Shown piece after piece: positions 37,834 to 43,576 of a DNA stretch of 43,576 nucleotides. The first letter of the stretch is position 1. Every line of letters begins with the position of its first letter. The position numbers and the translations under genes were made by a program. Origin of the DNA: Flavobacterium psychrophilum (GTDB lineage: Bacteria > Bacteroidota > Bacteroidia > Flavobacteriales > Flavobacteriaceae); NCBI GenBank assembly GCA_945872245.1, contig CAMBZB010000019.1, forward strand, positions 1 through 43,576, in the 5' to 3' direction. The notes beneath the pieces were generated by a model, which ran no database searches, was not told the DNA's origin, and worked only from the letters and a program-made list of their open reading frames with translations.

Positions 37834-37886
37834 AATATTCTATATTTACATAATAAATAAAAACAAGTTCTTACAATCAATTATAT

Positions 37887-37963
37887 CCTTAAAGAAGTTT
37901 GCCCCACAATCTACTTTAATTTAATAATAACCCTAAAGGAGTTTGCCCCACAATCTACTTTAA
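37887..37963 (+). repeat. Pair of 33-bp direct repeats just upstream of the CAP gene
   Basis: The copies are 37887-37919 and 37931-37963, 44 bp apart start to start. They differ at only three positions, and the last 23 bases (beginning GTTTGCCCCACAATC) are identical. The second copy ends 17 bp before the ATG. The GC-rich GCCCCAC core stands out in an AT-rich background. They lie where the promoter, untranslated leader and ribosome-binding region should be, so they may be a duplicated regulatory element or an RNA element. Confidence 0.75.
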
Positions 37964-37980
37964 ACTTAAACCTATTTTAT

Positions 37981-38481
37981 ATGAAAGCAAAATTACTTCG
38001 TGTATTATTGCTTGTTGCAATAGTATACTCCATGAACTCCTGTTCGTCTGATAGTTCAGAGGCTCCAAGTTCTAGTACAGCTACAATGAAAGTTATGGAT
38101 TATAGCTACGATTCATCTGAATTGGAGGCTATGAATTTAATTAACACCTACAGAGTAAGTGTAGGCTTGAATGCATTGCAACAAATTAATCATATTTCCT
38201 ATAAATCAGAAGAACATGATCACTACATGATTAGGAATAATGTGGTCAATCACAATGACTTTGTTGCGAGATCAGAAAATTTAATTTCTGTTTTGGGAGC
38301 CAAAAGAGTGGGTGAAAATATCGCCTATAATTATAACTCTTCGCAATCGGTAGTAAATGCCTGGTTGAATAGCCCAACACATAAAGAAAATATAGAAGGT
38401 GATTACACTCATTTTGGAATTTCAATAAGAACAAATCCAGATGGTAAAAAGTATTACACCAATATCTTTGTAAAAATATAA
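37981..38481 (+). CDS. CAP-domain (SCP/PR1-like) lipoprotein
   Basis: This 166-residue protein starts with a lipoprotein signal (MKAKLLRVLLLVAIVYSMNSC, lipobox Cys at 21), followed by a Ser-rich linker and a CAP domain. CAP motifs are visible: EAMNLINTYRVSVGLNAL at the start of the domain, HNDFVAR, GENIAYNYNSSQSVVNAWLNSPTHKENI, and HFGISIRTNPDGKKYYTNIF. Bacterial CAP lipoproteins are surface or periplasmic; their biochemical role is mostly unknown, with lipid binding or proteolysis proposed for some relatives. It stands alone between long AT-rich gaps, has its own terminator, and carries unusual repeats upstream, all of which suggest independent regulation. Confidence 0.9.
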   Translation: MKAKLLRVLLLVAIVYSMNSCSSDSSEAPSSSTATMKVMDYSYDSSELEAMNLINTYRVSVGLNALQQINHISYKSEEHDHYMIRNNVVNHNDFVARSENLISVLGAKRVGENIAYNYNSSQSVVNAWLNSPTHKENIEGDYTHFGISIRTNPDGKKYYTNIFVKI

Positions 38482-38506
38482 GTAAAGTTTGTTTTTGGTT
38501 TAGAGG

Positions 38507-38531
38507 CTGCCTGTTTTCAGGCAGTTTTTTT
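38507..38531 (+). terminator. Rho-independent terminator after the CAP gene
   Basis: CTGCCTG at 38507-38513 pairs with CAGGCAG at 38518-38524 around a TTTT loop, followed by seven T (38525-38531). It lies 26 bp past the CAP stop codon. Confidence 0.92.
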
Positions 38532-38872
38532 GTTATTCTAATTTCCTCCAAATTAGGTTAATTCTTTTTAATTAATACATTTTAACCTAATCTAAATAAC
38601 CTCAGATAATTACAATAATAATAAATTAGCCCAAATTCTTTACTAAATTCACTTCTACTTCTTGACATAATTTTGCTAATTTATGTTATTATTTCCCTTT
38701 TTAAATTACAGAAAAGTTTTGCCTACTTATTGGTAGCAGCCTAGCAGCCTACTAAAGAATTAATCACGGAAAAGTTTATAAAAAAACTATGGATTTTGAC
38801 TATTTTTTTAACTTAAATTATACCGTTTTATATATCTAAATCATATAATATGGATAAGCTTATGATGTTTAC
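38532..38872. other. 341-bp AT-rich intergenic region between two convergent terminators
   Basis: I see no gene in this stretch. It lies between the terminator of the CAP gene and that of the leftward OmpA-family gene. The only local structure is a short direct repeat (AGCAGCCT twice within 38735-38755) and two similar GAAAAGTTT segments about 60 bp apart. No function is evident. Confidence 0.6.
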
Positions 38873-38915
38873 AAAAAAAAATAAACCCTCTAAAATTTTT
38901 GAATTTTAGAGGGTT
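38873..38915 (-). terminator. Rho-independent terminator after the OmpA-family gene
   Basis: AACCCTCTAAAAT at 38884-38896 pairs with ATTTTAGAGGGTT at 38903-38915 for a 13-bp stem. On the minus strand it is followed by a T-rich tract (A-run at 38873-38881). It lies about 40 bp beyond the stop of the OmpA-family gene and closes the type IX module transcript. Confidence 0.9.
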
Positions 38916-38955
38916 ATATTAAGTTAAATCTTTGCGTTTAGTTAGTTTGATAAGG

Positions 38956-40905
38956 TTATAAGGCAGTAATGATAAATTCACTACGTCTGTTTGCCTGATG
39001 CTGCTCTTCTGTACAATTCGATTTATTTGTTGGTTCACAACCACAATCATTTACTAGTTGAGATTCTCCATATCCTTTACCTATAAGTCTCGATTTATCA
39101 ACACCTTTTGTTACTAACCAAGCTATGGTTGATTTGGCTCTTCTGTCGGACAATACTAGATTATATTTAACAGATTGTCTACAATCTGTATGTGAACGAA
39201 TATCTATTTTCATGTTTGGATACTGTTTCATCACGTCCAATATCTTTTCTAAATCTAATTCAGCTTCTTTACGGATAAAATGTTTATCCAAATCAAAGTA
39301 AATCATTTTGATACCGAAACATCTGCCTAAGTCATCACCAATTGTAACAACACATCCCTTTTTTTCTAATACAAAAGGCAAATCTGTTTTACCGGTTTCT
39401 TTAGCAATCGTAACATTTTGTTCTTTGGTTGTATATTCTGTTTTCTCAGCTCTAACATTATACGTTTTGCCACACTCGACGTTGAAAACATATCGACCCT
39501 CTTTGTCAGATGTTGTTGTACCAATTAAATTAAATTTAGCATCATAAAGACTTAATTTTGCATCGGCAAGTATTTGTCTAGTTTCTTGATCAGTTATTAT
39601 TCCTGATAATTCTTGCTCACAAATTAATTTTTTTGTTTCAAGAAACTTGTAGATGTCGTCATATCCTTGACCTCCGTTTCTATTAGAAGTTAAAAATCCT
39701 CTTCTAGATTTAGTATCTATTAAAAAAGCAAAATCATCTTTTGGAGAATTGGCATCAGCTCCCACATTTTGAACTTTATCAAAAGTTCCATCAGGATTTA
39801 TTTTGGATACAAAAATATCCAATCCACCAAGCCCAGGATGGCCATCTGAAGCAAAATAGATTTCATTTTCATCGGTAATGAACGGGAAGGTTTCCCTTCC
39901 TTCTGTATTTATTGTATTTCCTAAATTTTCAGGAATGCCATAACTACCATCTTCATTAATTTTTACTTTAAAAATATCTGACTGACCTAGTGTTCCTGGC
40001 ATGTCAGAGGCAAAATACAAGGTTTTTTCATCTACACTCAATGCAGGATGCGCTGTACTATATTGATCAGCATCAAAAGGTAATTCAGTTATTTTCCCCC
40101 ATTGGCTATTTTCTAAACTGGCTTTATATATTTTTATTAAAGTAGCTCTATTTCCATCTTTTCCCTTTTTTCCATCAAGGTAGTTGTTTCGGGTAAAATA
40201 CATTGTTTTTCCGTCCTTTGTAAAAACAGGGGTCGACTCATGAAATTTTGAATTTATAGTTTTTGAAAATTTCTTTACTTCACTGGGCGTCATTGTTTCA
40301 TCTAAGTCTGCCAAATAAAGATTAGTAAAATATTGATCTGTCCATTGATGTTTTCTCTGTCCTAGACTTCCCGTATCTCTTGCTGAAGCAAAGACAAGTT
40401 TATTTTGATAATAGGAACTTCCATAATCTGAATATTTTGAATTAATGCCGGCATCTTCAATTTTATATCTGCCTGAATTCGCTTTTATTTCATCTAAATA
40501 GTTTCTGTTTTTTTCAAAAAGCCTCCCTCTGCTGTCGTTTCCGGCCTTTTGGTAAAACTTTTCGAGCATTTCATTTGCTTTTTCATTTTGTCCTATTGAT
40601 TTTAATGATTGTGAATATCGATAGTAATATTCAGATTCCAAATCGGAATTCATGGCATATAATTCGTCATACCATTTGGCCGCTTTTTCCAATTCAGCAT
40701 TAAAGTAATAAGCATTACCAAGTTTTTGGAACATCTCTACAGATTTGTATCCTTTTTCCGCAACTCTTTCATAGGTTTTTATGGCGTCTATATAAGCATA
40801 GTTTCCGTATTTCTTGTCAGCAACAGTGGCCTTGTTTTTTTGGGCATAACTGTTAAATGAAAAAACGCTTACTAATGTTATAAAAATGAATATATAATTT
40901 TTCAT
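38956..40905 (-). CDS. PorE-like OmpA-family protein (TPR, PD40 propeller, CarboxypepD-like, OmpA)
   Basis: This 649-residue exported protein (signal peptide ending SFNSYAQ) has four parts in order. TPR-like helices cover about 25-150. A beta-propeller of PD40/WD40-like blades follows (about 160-420, with repeats such as KTMYFTRNNYLDG, KTLYFASDMPGTLGQSDIF and NEIYFASDGHPGLGGLDIF). A carboxypeptidase-regulatory-like domain comes next (about 430-510, GRYVFNVECGKTYNVRAEKT). The last part is an OmpA peptidoglycan-binding domain (about 530-649, DIRSHTDCRQSVKYN and LSDRRAKSTIAWL). This is the layout of PorE of the type IX secretion system, which tethers the outer-membrane machinery to peptidoglycan. 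Being downstream of a PorP/SprF gene, it may be a dedicated partner of this secretion module rather than the core PorE. Confidence 0.88.
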   Translation of the reverse strand: MKNYIFIFITLVSVFSFNSYAQKNKATVADKKYGNYAYIDAIKTYERVAEKGYKSVEMFQKLGNAYYFNAELEKAAKWYDELYAMNSDLESEYYYRYSQSLKSIGQNEKANEMLEKFYQKAGNDSRGRLFEKNRNYLDEIKANSGRYKIEDAGINSKYSDYGSSYYQNKLVFASARDTGSLGQRKHQWTDQYFTNLYLADLDETMTPSEVKKFSKTINSKFHESTPVFTKDGKTMYFTRNNYLDGKKGKDGNRATLIKIYKASLENSQWGKITELPFDADQYSTAHPALSVDEKTLYFASDMPGTLGQSDIFKVKINEDGSYGIPENLGNTINTEGRETFPFITDENEIYFASDGHPGLGGLDIFVSKINPDGTFDKVQNVGADANSPKDDFAFLIDTKSRRGFLTSNRNGGQGYDDIYKFLETKKLICEQELSGIITDQETRQILADAKLSLYDAKFNLIGTTTSDKEGRYVFNVECGKTYNVRAEKTEYTTKEQNVTIAKETGKTDLPFVLEKKGCVVTIGDDLGRCFGIKMIYFDLDKHFIRKEAELDLEKILDVMKQYPNMKIDIRSHTDCRQSVKYNLVLSDRRAKSTIAWLVTKGVDKSRLIGKGYGESQLVNDCGCEPTNKSNCTEEQHQANRRSEFIITAL

Positions 40906-40999
40906 GATGAATTTTTTTTATATTTTTTAAATTTTAACTTTTATGTCTTTCAATTTATTGTTAAACATAGCATGATGTAATTTTTCATATTGCTATTAT

Positions 41000-41908
41000 T
41001 TAGAAAAATCTTGGACTTGTTATTTTATTGATATTTTTGAATATTTCATAACGTAAGAATATTTCATGCGAACCAGAATTATAGTTTTTTAAATTGGTTG
41101 TTTCCCTATCGTATCCATAGCCAATGTACAGACCATCAGAAACTTGAAAACCAACCATGCCACTCAATGCGGCACTCCATCTGTAAGCAACTCCAACAAC
41201 GAACTTCTCACTAAACATAAAATTCCCCGAAACATCAATTTGAAGCGGCGCACCTTCAACCATTTTGGTGATTAGAGCTGGTTTAAATTTAATATCCTGA
41301 TTCAAATCAAATACGTAACCAGCTATAAGATAGGTATTAATTTTTTCTTTGAAAATACGAACATCATTATCATCATAACGGTTTGTTTGAATAAAATTGG
41401 GAATAGAAAGACCTAAATAGGCTTTGTCGGAGTGTAAATAAATACCCGCTCCGATATTTGGTGAGAATTTATTATAATTTTGAAAACTTTCATCATCAGC
41501 ATCTATTGGATTTAATTTGGTTACATCCAAATTAAATAAATTAGCTGTACCCTTAACTCCAAATGAGAGTTTAAATGTCTCTGAAGTAGGAATGGTATAG
41601 GACAAATCCGCTGAGAATGTATTCTCATTTGCAGGACCAATTTTATCATTTATTAGCGATACACCCAATCCTAGATTACTTCCGCTTATCGGGGTATTTA
41701 TAGACACGGCATTTGTAACTGGGGCTCCATCTAATCCGACCCATTGTGTTCGATGCAATGCAAATATACTTAAGGCTCCTCTCGATCCGGCATACGCTGG
41801 ATTGACATTGATTGTGTTGTACATGTATTGTGTAAATTGTGCATCTTGTTGTGCATAACTTACCACTCCTGTAAACATCAAAACGAATAGTAATATTCTT
41901 GTCTTCAT
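41000..41908 (-). CDS. PorP/SprF-family type IX secretion outer-membrane protein
   Basis: This 302-residue protein has a signal peptide (MKTRILLFVLMFTGVVSYA, then QQD) and the family's N-terminal signature DAQFTQYMYNTINVNPAYAG followed by FALHRTQWVGLDGAP. The remaining strands form an outer-membrane barrel, ending in HEIFLRYEIFKNINKITSPRFF. In Flavobacterium johnsoniae SprF is needed for secretion of the adhesin SprB, and SprF-like proteins are thought to serve type B sorting domains on neighbouring cargo. Here the upstream gene encodes such a cargo, 59 bp away. The PorE-like gene follows after 94 bp on the same strand, making a three-gene secretion unit. Confidence 0.93.
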   Translation of the reverse strand: MKTRILLFVLMFTGVVSYAQQDAQFTQYMYNTINVNPAYAGSRGALSIFALHRTQWVGLDGAPVTNAVSINTPISGSNLGLGVSLINDKIGPANENTFSADLSYTIPTSETFKLSFGVKGTANLFNLDVTKLNPIDADDESFQNYNKFSPNIGAGIYLHSDKAYLGLSIPNFIQTNRYDDNDVRIFKEKINTYLIAGYVFDLNQDIKFKPALITKMVEGAPLQIDVSGNFMFSEKFVVGVAYRWSAALSGMVGFQVSDGLYIGYGYDRETTNLKNYNSGSHEIFLRYEIFKNINKITSPRFF

Positions 41909-41926
41909 TTAGTTTTTTGTTATAAT

Positions 41927-41948
41927 CTTGGGAGTTTTAGCTCCCAAG
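41927..41948 (-). other. Hairpin between the surface-protein gene and the PorP/SprF gene
   Basis: CTTGGGAG at 41927-41934 pairs with CTCCCAAG at 41941-41948 with a 6-base loop. It lies in the 59-bp gap between the two genes. No long T-run follows on the minus strand, so it is more likely an mRNA-processing or attenuating stem that sets the ratio of cargo to transporter than a full terminator. That role is inference. Confidence 0.6.
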
Positions 41949-41967
41949 AGTTAGATTTGAGTTTGGT

Positions 41968-43576
41968 TTATCGTGTAAGGTATAAATACCCTTCTTTTTT
42001 ATTGGTTTTAATGTTATTATTAATGTCTTTAGAAGTATAATTCAGTATGTAATAATAGGTTCCTGTAGGCAATCCAGAGGATTGGCTAATGGTTGTCCTT
42101 CCTCGGGAAGTACCGTCAAAATTGTTGGTCTCATTGTCATAATTTTTGGTTTCGAAAACCAATACTCCCCAACGGTTGTAAATTTCAACTGTATTTTCAG
42201 GATAACATTCCGGTGTAGGATCAATATTATCGATTATAAATACTGCATTTTTTTCATCCCCATTTGGTGAGAAGGCATTATGAACAACTATGGATTCGCA
42301 ACCCAATACGACAGCTACCTCTACTGTAACTGTTGCAGTATCACAATTGCTTGTATTTTTTTCACAAATCTCGTAATCAATGAAATAGGTTCCGGCAGCT
42401 GTTCCTGGAGGCACGCTAATTTGCCCCGTTATAGGATCTACAACAGGAACAGAAGCACCACCAATTGAGGTTGCAGGAGTTGTTATAGTTAATTTAACTT
42501 GTTCGATAGCCACATTACTTCCGTTAAGAGTATCATTCCCTAAAACATTACCAGCATTTGCATTTCCAGTTGTGCCATTTATATCAGTGATGGTGTCATC
42601 TTGGGCATCAATTGTCGCTGTAACAATTAATGTCACAATAGCAGTATCACAGTTACCAGGATTTAAGACTTCACATATTTGGTAAGTCAATGTATACGAA
42701 CCGGCAGGCGTACCAGTAGCAACAATTACGTTAGTACCCGAAAGCGTTACACCTACATTCGTTGTAGAAACAAAAGTAGTGGTTACCTCTGATGGTATCA
42801 CCGCCACCCCGTTCAGGGTATCATTAGCAATTACATTAGTGAAAGCCGTTCCACCATTGTAACCATTAACAGAAGATCCAGCATCATCATTAGCTACAAT
42901 TGCAGTAGCCGAAACAGGCACAGTTACAATAGCAGTATCACAGTTACCAGGATTTAAGACTTCACATATTTGGTAAGTCAATGTATACGAACCGGCAGGC
43001 GTACCAGCAGCAACAATTACGTTAGTACCCGAAAGCGTTACACCTACATTCGTTGTAGAAACAAAAGTAGTGGTTACCCCTGATGGTATCACCGCCACCC
43101 CGTTCAGTGTATCATTAGCAAGTACGTTAGAGAAAGCAGTTCCACCAGTATATCCGTTTACGCTAGTACCGGCATCATCTTGAGCAACAATAGCACAAGA
43201 GTAAATTGTTAATGTAACAGGTGTACGAGTTAGACTAGGACATGAATTTGTATTAGTTACAGTTTGTGCATAATAAGTAACTGTATCAACAGAATTTAGA
43301 GTTGGAAATCCTACAATAGAACCATTAGTCGCAGAATCATACCATTCTACATATTCATCTGGATTCACAGATGCTGTTGCCGTTAATGTTTGTGTTATTT
43401 TATTCTTACATTTTATATTATCACCACCAGAAAGTGGAGCGGCAGGAGCAGCAGGTTCAGTTATGGTTACCGTTTCAGTATCGGTACATCCTTTGTCGTC
43501 AGTAACCGTTACAATATAAGTTCCAGCAATCAAACCAGAAGCCGTAGCCGTAGTTTGAACAGGAGAAGTATTCCAG
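41968..43576 (-). CDS. Repeat surface protein with type B (CHU_C) type IX sorting domain, C-terminal part
   Basis: The minus-strand frame is open to the right edge, so the start is outside the window; about 535 codons are present. It begins within an SprB-like repeat (GTYIVTVTDDKGCTDTETVT, EPAAPAAPLSGG), continues with an Ig-like region (TYYAQTVTNTNSCPSLTRTP), then three tandem beta modules of about 97 residues each starting AQDDAG or ANDDAG. The first two modules are almost identical; the third is diverged. The C-terminus is a gliding-motility (CHU_C) type B sorting domain: VHNAFSPNGDEKNAVF, VEIYNRWGVLVFETKNYD, LPTGTYYYILNY and KEGYLYLTR. The protein is therefore predicted to be exported by the type IX system with the adjacent PorP/SprF and attached to the cell surface, possibly as an adhesin. 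Confidence 0.92.
   Translation of the reverse strand, partial: WNTSPVQTTATASGLIAGTYIVTVTDDKGCTDTETVTITEPAAPAAPLSGGDNIKCKNKITQTLTATASVNPDEYVEWYDSATNGSIVGFPTLNSVDTVTYYAQTVTNTNSCPSLTRTPVTLTIYSCAIVAQDDAGTSVNGYTGGTAFSNVLANDTLNGVAVIPSGVTTTFVSTTNVGVTLSGTNVIVAAGTPAGSYTLTYQICEVLNPGNCDTAIVTVPVSATAIVANDDAGSSVNGYNGGTAFTNVIANDTLNGVAVIPSEVTTTFVSTTNVGVTLSGTNVIVATGTPAGSYTLTYQICEVLNPGNCDTAIVTLIVTATIDAQDDTITDINGTTGNANAGNVLGNDTLNGSNVAIEQVKLTITTPATSIGGASVPVVDPITGQISVPPGTAAGTYFIDYEICEKNTSNCDTATVTVEVAVVLGCESIVVHNAFSPNGDEKNAVFIIDNIDPTPECYPENTVEIYNRWGVLVFETKNYDNETNNFDGTSRGRTTISQSSGLPTGTYYYILNYTSKDINNNIKTNKKEGYLYLTR
42635..43121 (-). repeat. Near-identical tandem repeat inside the surface-protein gene
   Basis: Blocks 42635-42830 and 42926-43121 (196 bp each, period 291 bp or 97 codons) differ at about three positions. 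The flanking parts of the same modules, and the third module, are clearly more diverged. This points to recent duplication or gene conversion of the central part of the module. Confidence 0.9.

Larger units (their letters stand above)
37445..37980. other. 536-bp AT-rich intergenic region with terminator and two repeat pairs
   Basis: No gene is visible on either strand. The left part holds the terminator of the TPR gene. The middle (about 37505-37790) is very AT-rich with no feature I can name. The right part carries two separate sets of direct repeats (37794-37833 and 37887-37963) directly upstream of the CAP lipoprotein gene, so it probably contains a regulated promoter. Confidence 0.7.

Noticed and set aside
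38246..38551. Minus-strand frame of 101 residues overlapping the CAP gene and its terminator
   Set aside because: It lies antisense to a clear lipoprotein gene, crosses a terminator, and shows no recognisable protein features.
38700..38780. Short repeats (AGCAGCCT twice, GAAAAGTTT twice) that could be remnants of a mobile element
   Set aside because: They are too short, with no terminal inverted repeats, target duplication or transposase remnant.
37500..38955. Search for tRNA genes, CRISPR repeats or small RNAs in the AT-rich gaps
   Set aside because: No T-loop-like segment, cloverleaf or regularly spaced repeat-spacer pattern was seen. The direct repeats present are only two copies each.

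Overview
The window is an AT-rich stretch of chromosome from a member of the Bacteroidota, most likely Flavobacterium or a close relative. The evidence is the gene families present: a PorP/SprF protein beside a gliding-motility (CHU_C) C-terminal domain, BshA of bacillithiol synthesis, a one-piece L-serine ammonia-lyase, a RimB-RimK fusion, a TamB beside tsaD, and a GyrA with a long acidic tail. I see no rRNA, tRNA, insertion sequence, prophage or CRISPR array. Most of the window is housekeeping, with accessory material at the two ends and around 25.7-26.3 kb and 37.5-38.9 kb.

Layout. 1-441 is the start of an exported repeat-type protein that runs off the left edge. 975-1937 is an M43 metalloprotease gene broken by a stop codon directly after its lipobox cysteine. 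2.1-4.5 kb is a leftward tsaD-rsmE-DUF4159 group, divergent from the 1515-residue tamB (4.6-9.1 kb). 9.36-12.8 kb is a sugar cluster (pfkA, gap, an N-acetylglucosamine kinase) ending in a decayed methylglyoxal synthase. ridA and lptD follow on the minus strand. 16.1-22.7 kb looks like one long rightward operon: amidase, an MCE (MlaD-like) protein, two Fe-S proteins resembling heterodisulfide reductase subunits, a small protein usually mislabelled ABC transporter ATPase, bshA, and a PrcB-like lipoprotein, closed by a terminator shared with a convergent outer-membrane protein gene.

23.3-33.1 kb holds sdaA, a transglutaminase-like protein, a membrane-protein pseudogene, a copper P-type ATPase, rimB-rimK and clpC. 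gyrA and a TPR gene follow. An AT-rich zone then carries two sets of direct repeats just upstream of a CAP-domain lipoprotein. The right end, on the minus strand, is a type IX secretion module: a surface protein with near-identical internal repeats and a type B sorting domain (open at the right edge), its PorP/SprF partner, and a PorE-like OmpA protein.

Functional themes. Much of the window serves the cell envelope: LptD, TamB, MCE protein, amidase, outer-membrane protein and the T9SS module. A second theme is gene decay. Three genes carry five in-frame premature stops (three TAA, one TAG, one TGA) without visible frameshifts. I found no convincing new defence or mobile system. The least explained signals are the repeat-rich leader of the CAP gene, a boxA-like element before pfkA, and the cluster of nonsense-broken genes.
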